A stretch of 64,000 bases of DNA from Halichoerus grypus (taxonomy: Eukaryota; Chordata; Mammalia; Carnivora; Phocidae): positions 54,958,598-55,022,597 of the forward strand of contig NC_135720.1 of assembly GCF_964656455.1 (NCBI RefSeq), written 5' to 3'. The position numbers and the translations under genes are program-made. Positions 40,108-49,079 of this stretch are shown here, one piece after another (positions within the stretch are counted from its first letter, which is position 1; every line of letters starts with the position of its first letter). Below the pieces are notes generated by a model that saw nothing but the letters and a program-made list of their open reading frames with translations, had not been told where the DNA came from and ran no database searches.

Positions 40108-40142
<35 letters not shown>

Positions 40143-40600
40143 ATAGATTAAGCAATAGAGGAGTGAAAATGGAAGAGTAGTACTAATTCACTTGTTTCTG
40201 GGTTAAAATTTTGAAAATAGTAAGCAATGACATTCTGTTTGGTATTTAAGCACCTTAAAAAATTACAACACAATATAAGCAATGGTGGAAATTTACCCAA
40301 AATAGCAGACTAGAACATTTTAAACACACAAACTAGAGCCACAGCTGGCCACATGTTTTTTGAGTTCAGTTTCTTAAAGAGACAGTATCCTTGGACCTAT
40401 GCCCTACAAGGGAGCACATTTCTAAAATGTTTGATTACCAAACATCTTCTCTTGGCATTTCTTCAAATCCACAGTTGGCCAACAGTGTTCTATTTTATTT
40501 TACTGTAAAATCAAATTATTTTTATTTGAATCCACAAATGACTATCAGGGAGGCAGAAACGAAATAATAGGGGAAGCTACTGTGACAAGATATCTCAAGT
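34371..40600. other. AT-rich, insertion-poor intron
   Basis: Some 6 kb holds only traces of old L1 tails (near 35.88 and 38.19 kb) and a 30-T run. An octamer ATGCAAAT occurs at 37064-37071. No exon was identified. Confidence 0.55.
40110..40139 (+). repeat. Poly-T run of 30
   Basis: Thirty consecutive T residues have no adjoining retroelement body that I can recognise. Confidence 0.9.
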
Positions 40601-40994
40601 AAGGAGACCCATAGATTTCCTATAACAGCAAATTTTTTTAAACTTAAAATGATCACTCTTTCTTCATTCATTTCCCCACTCATTCACTCAGCAGAGGCGA
40701 CAGAGTATATTGTAACCCATAACACCGGAAGCTACACTACAGCAATTTCGCTGTCGAATGAAGAGGGGAACTTGCTAATAAAGTCAACCAGCACCCAAGC
40801 AGTGAAATTTCAAAGACTTCATTTTCCGTTTAGGAAAAGATACCCAGTAAGGGGCCCATACACATACCCTAAAAACCGGATTAACCCAGGATGGTAAGGA
40901 AGATTTTCTCTTTCAGTGTACGTCCATTGACAAACCTACTGACCAACTCCTGCACATGGAAAAAAAGAAGAGGGGAGATAGAAGTTTGGCTTAC

Positions 40995-41182
40995 TTGGTG
41001 TACAAACACATCGACTGGAATATCCAAGGGGCTTCCCTCTCGGTTTATCATGGAGATGAATCCAAATCCCATTCGCACATTGAACCACTTACAGTGGCCA
41101 GTTCCGTGCAAAACCTGGGATTCCTCCTCTGCCTGCTCCGGCAGCTTCCCGGGCTCTTCTCCACCACCTTTGCTTGCCCCGC
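40995..41182 (-). CDS. LIN28B: LIN28B coding exon 2 (N-terminus and first half of the cold-shock domain)
   Basis: LIN28B is an RNA-binding protein that binds let-7 precursors, blocks their maturation and sustains stem-like, growth-promoting states. This minus-strand exon is 188 nt long. Its acceptor reads TTCTACTCAG and its donor is CAA followed by GTAAGC. The first two bases finish the Gly codon begun in exon 1, and 62 codons follow, ending at Gln66. The translation shows a Gly/Glu-rich leader (GASKGGGEEPGKLPEQAEEE), then the cold-shock domain from about residue 30. That includes the RNP1 stretch KWFNVRMGFGFI (residues 35-46) and the RNP2 stretch VFVHQ (62-66), both of which bind RNA. The sequence is essentially the known LIN28B sequence; HCKWF and SMINREGSPLDIPVD separate it from LIN28A. 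The remaining half of the domain and the CCHC zinc knuckles lie in exons outside the window. The exon is intact, so this is the functional locus and not a retrocopy. Confidence 0.97.
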
Positions 41183-42001
41183 CTGAGTAGAATAGGACAA
41201 AAAGAGTAAGTTAGTCTGGATTCCCAAACTGTTCGTTGAAAGAGAAAAAAACTGATTGGGGCGTGGGGTAGGAAATAGAAAGAAACTCGAATAAATGGTT
41301 GATTCTTTTCTTCTACGGAAAATATTTAAAAAGAAAGGGTTAAAAGGGGGAAGCGGGGGGAGGAGGGAGCCACACTGTTCTATCGATCACATCAACTTCC
41401 ACTTTTCTGTACATACGTGTACTTTTTCATTTAACTCCATTTTCCAGCCACATATTACAGTACAGCATGCGATACTTTACTTGCATATTGCTGATTTAAC
41501 ACTGATCCCATTTACAAAGAGAAATTTTCAGCGAAACTATTCTCTCCTGAGGGCACGAGGAGGAAAGAGAAATCGTGAAGATGGTTAGAACTAGTTAATG
41601 CACATGCGGCAGCAGTGAATCCAGGGTTATTTGCAATGTGCATACCCCTCCCCCCCAATAACTTTCAATTAAAGTTGGGGTGGAATGGGGGAGGGGGCAG
41701 GTGTATAAAAGTTTTCTTGGGCTCACTAACTGAAACTGCGCTTAATCACACTCAAACAATTCAAACAATAGCCCACTGAAAGCTTTTCAAGTTGTGAATC
41801 AGTGTGGGCGGTACAAAACATTTTTGGAGATCTATAACAATAGGTTGCAGAAAGCCCCAATGCGCGATGGGGAGTGGGGGTAATGCCCCGTATTGGGGTA
41901 AAAGGGGAAGGGGGGACCGGGAAAGAAGGGTGGGAAAGGGGGAGGGGGGGAGAGAAAGGAAGAGAGAAAATCACAGTAAAACAATAGAAAAGAAAATTAA
42001 C
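41183..42001 (-). other. LIN28B: LIN28B intron 1
   Basis: This 819-nt intron has GT at its 5' end (GTTAAT) and CAG at its 3' end. It holds G-rich runs on the plus strand near the donor (41895-41950) and at 41685-41700, and no dispersed repeat that I recognise. A TATAAAA string at 41704-41710 is on the plus strand and is not a LIN28B TATA box. Confidence 0.9.
41895..41950 (+). other. G-quadruplex-capable run in LIN28B intron 1
   Basis: At least six G-runs of three or more bases are separated by 1-6 bases on the plus (template) strand, 52-107 nt inside the donor of canonical exon 1. Confidence 0.6.
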
Positions 42002-42011
42002 CTTCGGCCAT
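42002..42011 (-). CDS. LIN28B: LIN28B canonical coding exon 1 (start codon)
   Basis: On the minus strand the bases GGCAACATGGCCGAAG are followed by GTTAAT. They give Met-Ala-Glu plus the first base of a Gly codon, then a GT donor at 42001-42000. Joining this to exon 2 yields MAEGGASKGGG, the known LIN28B amino terminus. The start context is strong, with A at -3 and G at +4. Intron 1 is only 819 nt (41183-42001). The exon continues upstream as 5' UTR to an undetermined cap site near or below the E-box at 42196. An upstream ATG at 42130 opens an overlapping frame (see findings). Frame, splice phase and protein match make this call firm; only the 5' edge of the exon is unknown. Confidence 0.95.
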
Positions 42012-42195
42012 GTTGCCCCACGGGCCCTCTGCTCCAAACTCGTGAGATGAAAACTTTCCCTTTGGAACGGAGTGATCTTCTGCATCAATCTAACATCTTG
42101 ATTTTGTGCGATCACAAATTTAGCTCGCATGGTCTAACGTGCTTTCCCTCTTTTGATTTTTTTCTCTTCTCTCTCCAGTTTCTGGCCCCCTGAGC
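42012..42195 (-). other. LIN28B: Probable LIN28B canonical 5' UTR, with upstream ATG
   Basis: This stretch lies between the canonical ATG and the E-box, and I infer that it is the 5' UTR of the proximal transcript. It contains an ATG at 42130-42128 (minus strand, A at -3) that opens a frame overlapping the LIN28B start. The LIN28B frame itself is open upstream of the ATG back to a TAG about 85 nt away, but holds no in-frame ATG. The cap site cannot be fixed from sequence, and the 5' end given here is only an upper limit. Confidence 0.55.
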
Positions 42196-42290
42196 CACGT
42201 GACTTTGTCAATTACATGCTTTCTTGCTACTAATTTCACCTCGGATCCTTAAGGGGCTGGCAAGAGGAAGAGATAACCAATCGCCATTTC
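42190..42290 (-). promoter_or_regulatory. LIN28B: LIN28B proximal promoter: E-box and CCAAT box
   Basis: A palindromic CACGTG E-box sits at 42196-42201, about 185 bp upstream of the canonical ATG. A CCAAT pentamer sits at 42277-42281, about 75 bp further upstream. No TATA box is seen on the minus strand here. CACGTG is the preferred MYC/MAX site, and MYC is reported to activate LIN28B directly, so occupancy is plausible. The motifs are seen; their use is inferred. Confidence 0.6.
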
Positions 42291-42299
42291 ATCTATGCT

Positions 42300-45200
42300 G
42301 ACATCAAAATAATTTATGAATGAACATGAAAAACTCAAACATGTTATCTTAAAGACAATTTGGGACGCTTCTTTAGGATAAATCAGAATGCTGATTTCGT
42401 GCTTTTACTTAAACACAATGGAGGGAGTGTGAATCGTCGATTTAGAAAAACGGCAGTCATATATGTGCCCACGCGTGCCTTACACACAAGCCTGTCTAAA
42501 TAATCTCATTTAGGGGGAAAAAGCCATTTAAATAAAGCAACCGATGTTACGCTTTTTTTCTCCCCTTAGGAAGTCAGCTGCTCCATAGTAGTACATCTGC
42601 TTGGGGTGAAAATTTCATATTTAATTCAGTTCTTAGAGGAAAATATATAATTTACAAACGATCTAATTAAACCTAATTACATCTCCATGAAACTTCAGAT
42701 AATAGTAACACACACCTACAATAAGACGAAAACACACAATTTCCTGATCGTGCCCCGAATTTTTTTCAAATTTAAAATAAGATCCTACCGGAAAAATCGC
42801 TAGCACCTTCATGTACTCAAATTATGTTTAGGTTTATCATTTCGGAACATTTTGAAGGGGGAATTGTACTTCACAGGTTTCTCCGCCATCTCTTTCCGGG
42901 GGAGGAGATGTGATTAATGACTTCCTAAATAACAGCCCAGTTTTCCAGCCTAACATAGAGTGAACCTCAATCAGTGGCGATTGTTCCCCAAGAGCAAGAC
43001 GACGTAGGGCAGGGAGGGGGAGGGGAGCGCCAGGCAGGGGAGGTGAAGAGGAGCCGCCAGCACAGGCGGCTGCAGAGCCAGAGAAAGAGGTGGGGGAGAA
43101 AAAAAAAAAGTGGTCGCGGGCGGGGGGAGGGGTGGGGGGAGGGGAAAAGAAAGAGGACAAGTGGGAGAAAAAAGGTAAATTCATATCATATTGATTGGAC
43201 CCTGACATTTAAAAAGTCCACTACCAATAGATAGAAGAGTCGAATAAACGAAAATTTAATAACGGATTAGGCTCCTACCGTCCCTTCTCTGGCCTGGCCC
43301 CAGTTTCAAAATGCTTACCCTTTACCTTTCAAATTGATTCAAAGGATTGCTGATTACTAGATGCTCACGCCAATATTACCGCCCTCATCGAATACTACAA
43401 TAAATATTATGGATCAACTAGAAATGCTTTACTTCCTTTAAAATATAAAATATAACCCGTCTTTGAAACATTAAAACGCCCCACCACTCTTTCCCCCACC
43501 CCACCCCCCATTTTCTTAAACAAGCAGTTTACGGAGAAACTGTACAGATACCACTTCCCTTCGGCAAAGCTACCGAGTTGACCCTCCCCCACCTTACCCG
43601 CAATCCCCCTCCCCGGCTCTTGAAACATGTCTACACTCCTAACTCTTAACACTGTTTCTCACAAACTAAAGTATGGGGATTCTGGATCTAAAAGCTTTTG
43701 AAAACCCACAGAATGCACCTATTTACACCACGTCCCCATATTAAATAACTAAATATAAATTCATACTAATTGGTTCAGAACTGAAATAAATGGGTGTGTG
43801 TAAATATGTTCTTTTCAGCTGTTTGTGGTAAAAGGCATCAATCAAGACTGATCAATTTGGAAAGATTTTTCATGTTTCTTTTGTTGTTTCTCAGGAAAGG
43901 AGGCAAAGCTTTCTCATTTTATTTACTTTGGGGAGAATAACCATATTCCAGCTGGTAGGGAGGAAAGCAAAAGTGTAAAAATCCAAATGATTTTGCAAGA
44001 GTAACAACAAAAGCGCTCAAAAAAATTATTTGCTAACAAAACATTTTTAGGCATTGTTTTAATAGTAGAAATCAACTGATTACACTGACCTATAATGAAG
44101 TAACTTTAAGATGGCATTTCAGGTGAAACATTTCACATAATATGAAATAGAAAAAAACTAATTTAAAATAAGTTATATGTTTTTTATATCTTAAATGAAT
44201 TACTTTTAAAAATCAACATCTGATAAAAAAATTAACATCTGAAAAAAATCAACATCTGGTAACAGAGAAAAATAATCTGAAAAGTATTCATGGAAATTGA
44301 GGGTAAGTGCTACTATTTATATGAAAGTAATTATCATAAAATTCACAGACCAGTATAGTCTAGTGTTGTCACCAACATACATTTATGGTAAACAATATTT
44401 TATCTGTAAGTTTATTTTTAATTAGAAAATAGTTTAATCATCATAAAATCAGAAACAATATATAGGTGGATTCTGAAACCCTTGTTGATTATTAAATTTG
44501 ATGAGATTCAAACCTATCAATCTATATATGAAAAGTGTGAAATACCATAACTGAACCACATTGAATGGTATGGTTATGAGAGTCACAGCCTTGCCTGATT
44601 GGGGGCCTCCAGTATTAGTGGAATTAAGGTAGGGTTCACTGGACTGGTCACTGGTGTCAGAGGTTATCGACTCATTCATTTCCTGAGAGGGACATCAGCC
44701 TTTCAAGTTGTGTAGAAGGCTTTTTCCAACTGGGAACTCTGAGAAATCCTCTAACATTCATTCACAAAGAATTTAAGGCAAATCCGTGTACATACCTGGG
44801 GGTGGGGGAAAGACAGAGGGAGAGAAGGGAAGAGAAAAGAGGAGGAGGGGAGGAAATTGGGAAGGGAGAGCAGTGAAGGAAGGAGACACAGTGAGACAGA
44901 AAATATCACTCTTTCAGGGATAGGGCACTGTCGTTTAAATAGATTCGTCTTTTCTGCCTACCTCCCCCACAATCTTTCGAGACTTAGAGCCTTTTATAAA
45001 ACTGACCATAATCTCTTTAAGCTCTTAGAGTGCTTCTTTCACATAAAATAGTCCTATGAATCTCCTAGAATGCTTTCCAATTTGTCACCTTCCTGAAGTC
45101 TTCTGGTTTTAATTTTTTTCTCATTTCCTACTTGTTTTCAGTGCCAGAAAGACCTGTGCTTGACTCAAAACGCATGTCTTGTGAAAGCCAAATGTTTTAG

Positions 45201-45370
45201 TAGCTTAATTTATCATAGTTCTTTCAAAATGTTTCAAAAATGAGTTCAAGTAGTTACAAAGAATCATCAACACACTGGGGAGAAAAATTAAGGAATTAAC
45301 CTATCCATATGCCTGTTGGTCATCACAATCTAAGATTTCTTCATTTAAAAAACGAAGTACACATTTTATT
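42300..45370. other. LIN28B upstream region without recognised genes
   Basis: Mixed AT-rich and G-rich or purine-rich sequence has no dispersed repeat that I recognise. A GA-rich tract is at 44806-44880. Short frames in the G-rich part are low-complexity. Confidence 0.5.
43007..43146 (+). other. G-rich runs upstream of LIN28B promoter
   Basis: Two clusters of G-runs, 43007-43051 and 43118-43144, fit the four-run G-quadruplex pattern. They lie about 1 kb upstream of canonical exon 1. Confidence 0.55.
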
Positions 45371-45375
45371 GGCCG

Positions 45376-45429
45376 TTTTCTTTCTTTCTCTCTTTTTCTT
45401 TCTTTCTCTCTCTCTCTTTCTTTTTTTTC
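45376..45429 (+). repeat. CT-rich simple repeat
   Basis: A tract of alternating TTTC, CTCT and T-runs, of probable microsatellite origin. Confidence 0.85.
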
Positions 45430-45552
45430 AAAAACTCCAAGAGTACAATGCAAGGAACCGAAAAAGGTGCCAGAGCCACCGAAGTGGTTGTCAACTATAA
45501 GCAATGAGTGACTTCTATTACAGCAGAAACAATGCTTTGGTTCTTCTTAAAA

Positions 45553-45730
45553 CTAGGAGGAGGGGCCGTGGCACTGTGGCGAGCGACTCCACCCGCGCTC
45601 TCCTCCCGGCAAATAAGGCCGGGGTCTGCAGCCCCAGCGCTGCCTTCGCAGCCGCCAGTCTTCCCGCGCAGCTTGCGCCCCAGGGTCGCTAGGACCCCCA
45701 GGCCAGCAGATCCGCCCTTTCACTCCACCT
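45553..45730. promoter_or_regulatory. Small CpG-rich patch upstream of LIN28B
   Basis: Roughly 135 bp hold about 14 CpG dinucleotides in a region otherwise poor in CpG, 3.5 kb upstream of canonical exon 1. It could be a minor promoter or an enhancer. A second GC-rich stretch follows at about 46130-46330. No splice-supported coding frame was found. Confidence 0.4.
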
Positions 45731-46129
45731 CCCGCCCCAGCAACTTCCTCTCCCCTTTCTCTCCCCAGTCACCTTTCCCTTTATTCATCACATCACCACC
45801 TCCTCTCCAGAAGTCAAACCGTTCCAAAGAAGACTGGTGATTTCTCACTAATAAGGGGCTTTTAAATTTGTCGTTTTGTCCCCAAGAACACCAAACAAAA
45901 GAAACCCTTGCCTTCACTATTATGAAGGCAACACTTGGCACAATCTACTACTTTTACTGCATTTCCAGATGTATAGCACTTATAATTTGGTCCCTTTATC
46001 TGTGAGATATCTGTCTCCGCTATCTAAGAGAAGTGAAGTCAAGGGGGACGCTGAATCAGAACCCCAGAGACTGACCACCACCCCCACCCCACCCCCACTC
46101 CCCCACCAGGCTAAACCTAAAATGGAGCT

Positions 46130-46330
46130 GTCTTCAGACAGAACCCTGGCGCCGTCCTTTCGGGAAGCCAGGAAAACGTGGCAATGCGCCTTTGGAGGAT
46201 CAGGAAAAGACTTATGCGGGGAAGGGGGTGGAGGGGCGGCTGGGGATGATTTTAGGGAACCAGCTCTGGAGCCCCGGGTGAGGTTTCCCGCCCAAAAGCT
46301 GCAGACCCACACGTCGGGCAAACTGTTCCG
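46130..46330. other. GC-rich patch, function unknown
   Basis: This is a moderately GC-rich stretch with scattered CpGs. A plus-strand frame without stops runs across it from 45876 to 46373, but its first codon is TTG; the first true ATG is near 45969. The translation is low in recognisable structure and resembles no family I know. Confidence 0.3.
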
Positions 46331-47472
46331 ATCCCTCCCACTCACTGTGTTTCAGCAAACTACTGGCAAATAACTTTTCTTGAAATTCTTACAATACGGA
46401 GTCAAGTGAAAGAGTACTCGCCTGGGTGCGCTGGTCTTATAGTAGAGGCACTTCAGAATTGGGGGGGTATTTTGTTTTTGTTTCCAAAAAGCAAAATTCC
46501 GTTCTCATTTAATTTCCTTATCTGGAAGCAAAATGCTCTGGCTTAAACACAATTGTTCAATTTGAGAATTTTTACACAGCTGTAAAAATCTCTTAAAATT
46601 CTTCCTTAAATATCTTTACACATTTCCCCAGGTATAATTAAATTATGGAAAAACAGGAACCGATTAGCATAAAGTTTAAGTTTTCCAGACAAATTGCCTT
46701 CGTATTTCAAAAATAACTTTCTTTCCTTTTGGTCAGTTATGTTTCAGCAAAAAAGTAACACAACACAATTAATTCAGAAAAGGGGCATTATTTTAAGACC
46801 ACCATTTTGTAGAAACTTTCTTTCAAAAAAAACTGGAATAGAAAAAATCCTATTCTATTAACATACTTCTCCCCCAGTGAAAAGGAGGAATATAATTTTA
46901 TTATTGGTCCTCCCAAATAGTTTCTGAATTGTGCTCAATACTTCCTTAAATGATTTTAATTGGAACAGCAATAGATTTGAAAAATCATTTAGTAATAAAC
47001 ATTACATTACTTTGCCTAAAATAGCCTAAAATAGCACAAAAAGAAGCTTCATGATTTATTTGAAAGATGAGTCATATTTTTCACCTGTACTACTTGAACA
47101 TGTATTCTTCATAATTTAAAGATATTTTTGCAGTGAATATTTTCAGTCTGTAGAAATTACACTAAATAATGTAAACATACAAGTCTTTACCTGTCTCGCA
47201 AAGTAATGAATGAAAGTTTATTCTTTAAAACTTAATCTCATCAAAAGAAATAATAAGCTGAAATAAGAGTGTGGACTGCTTCCAAGTTATTTCTTTTAAT
47301 ATCTTCACTCTGAGTTTATTTGGGGGAAAAGGAGAGGTAGAGGGAAAATGGAAAGGAAAGAAAGCAGGAGTGAAAGATTAGGCAAGTGAGAAGAAATCTT
47401 CAGGCTTTAAAGATGCCTGTATAAGAAGCAAATCTGTGGAGAAAAAAGATCTAACTATATCACTGGAGACCA

Positions 47473-47607
47473 GGGGTGCCTGGCTGGCTCAGTTTGGTAG
47501 AGCATGGGACCCTTGATCTCAGGGGTTGTGAGTTCGAGCCCCATGTTGGGTGTACAGATTACTTAAAATAAATAAAACTTAAAAAAAAAAAAAAGAAAGA
47601 AAGAAAC
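47473..47607 (+). mobile_element. Short, older carnivore SINE subfamily
   Basis: A plus-strand compact copy with 'ggtagagcatgggacccttg', 'ttcgagccccatgttgggtg' and an A/GAAA tail. It is the only SINE between 32.8 and 60.5 kb. Confidence 0.9.
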
Positions 47608-47614
47608 TAGAGGC

Positions 47615-47715
47615 CAGAGTTCTGGTCCCATTTAATGACCTTATGACCTTAGGCTAATCATTGAGCTTCTCTGGGTCTCAGTTTCCTCATCTGCAAAGTG
47701 AGGAGACTGAACCAG
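47615..47715 (+). mobile_element. MIR-like SINE remnant
   Basis: 'gagcttctctgggtctcag' and 'tttcctcatctgcaaagtgagg' are strong MIR core landmarks. Confidence 0.7.
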
Positions 47716-49015
47716 TCAATGTTCAAGTCTTTCAGCTTAAATGTAATCTCTGGAAATAAACTTTCTTGTGGTCAGAGTGGAACCTCTCCCTGGCCAACCC
47801 TTTTTTAATCACAAGGAAACACAGACATGAAACTTTATTGCAGTCACTTAACACATTGGCGTTAACATTATTGCCCAACAGAAAAGAAAAAGGCCTCTGG
47901 ACTGCCTCCAATCTGCCACCAGAGAAAAAATATAATCAGTAGTAAGGGGCAACTCGTTGGTAAATGAAAATATTGTAGCAACTTTTCAGAATCTTCTTTT
48001 TCATGATACTCATGAAAAGCATCATCTCCATGTCAAAGGATTCACTCCAGAGAAAAGTCAAGTGTTTGTCAAATGGCAGAGCCTATCAGTGGCTTCCTCA
48101 TTAAAGATTTGATCCCTACTACTTCCTCTTGCTACCTACAATCTTATATTTAATAAGCTTAATAATAAAATAACAGCTTTTTATTTGTACTTACTAATGC
48201 TCATGAACTTTGTCATATTACAGCTTTTAAGTGTGTTTTCAAAATAGTATTAATCAAAAGTAGACCCAAGACACTAAATTCAGCAGAGCAGAAGCCAAAA
48301 TACTACATTATTATCAAATAGAATTGTTACTGAAAAGTGTTGTAAGTTTTCAGTTAATTTCAGTAATAAAAGAAAATATTTATGTATCAAAAGTCTAGGT
48401 TTTATAGCACACCTAAATAAATAAAAGGATATATATTTTTAAAAGTCTAGGTTTAAATTGTTAAAAGTTCAAATGATTTATTTTTACAGTATAATGAGGA
48501 ACAAATTTCATACATGTTCATGAAAAGGAAACTAAATGGAGCTTCCTAGATTAAGAAAATTTCCTGAGTCCCTGAAAAATGTTTAATATATTGTGCTATT
48601 TGTTATGGTAAATTATCTGGAAATAGTACCAAGTGTCATCTTTAAATTAATTCAAACAGGTATCTGTCAGTTCCCATTTTTATATGGGAGTTACAAAATG
48701 AACAAGCCACAAATCTCCACAAGCATTTAAATATCTATTATCTATCTTGTATGACAAATGGAAAAGGAAACCACAAAATCCAATACTGCTAAAGTCAGAA
48801 GGAAAAGGAGTTAATTAGAATATTTCATCCATGCAATTCTGGTGGGAGTATCAGTTTATAGATGAAATCATCTGGAGTACAGTAGGATATGGTACCCATC
48901 TTGCCAAAGTGGAGAATTCCTGAGGGCTGTCAAGTTTTCTTATATGCCTCGAATAACCTTTTTAAAACCTTAGTCAAGTGAAATATTTAATTGGAAAAAA
49001 AAAGTAAAGACTAAC

Positions 49016-49064
49016 CTGGGGCTGATGAAACCTGGTTGAATGACCTCATCGTCTTCTGAAGAAC
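49016..49064 (-). CDS. LIN28B: Candidate alternative LIN28B start exon (MRSFNQVSSAPG...)
   Basis: Reading the minus strand, a pyrimidine-rich acceptor (CTCTCTGATTTTAG) is followed by 49 nt and then a donor, CAG followed by GTTAGT. The segment contains an ATG at 49049-49047 (A at -3). From it the codons read Met-Arg-Ser-Phe-Asn-Gln-Val-Ser-Ser-Ala-Pro plus one leftover G. LIN28B exon 2 needs exactly one leading base and begins GC-GGG-GCA. The join therefore reads MRSFNQVSSAPG-GASKGGG, an in-frame LIN28B whose N-terminus is eight residues longer than the canonical MAEG form. Splice sites, phase, start codon and strand all agree. Human LIN28B is known to have an upstream promoter giving an N-terminally altered protein, which fits. 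Splicing is not demonstrated here, and chance matching of a short exon remains possible. Confidence 0.7.
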
Positions 49065-49079
49065 CTAAAATCAGAGAGC

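Larger units (their letters stand above)
1..40994 (-). other. LIN28B: LIN28B intron 2 (5' part)
   Basis: Everything left of the exon 2 donor is intron, since no frame matches the next LIN28B exon (expected to begin with the residues SKLFMEGF). It is AT-rich. The left 25.5 kb is dense in carnivore SINEs and old repeats. The right 15 kb, from about 25.5 to 40.9 kb, carries few insertions. No other exon is recognised in it. Confidence 0.85.

Noticed and set aside
40649..40897. 82-residue plus-strand ORF next to LIN28B exon 2
   Set aside because: It is antisense in the intron, with no protein resemblance and no splice-flanked structure. It may simply reflect conserved non-coding flank.
41704..41710. 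TATAAAA as a LIN28B TATA box
   Set aside because: It is on the plus strand and lies downstream of the canonical start codon, in intron 1.
45876..46373. Plus-strand 165-codon ORF as a protein gene
   Set aside because: It begins at TTG, its first ATG is much further in, and the composition shows no domain. Kept only as a note with the GC-rich patch.
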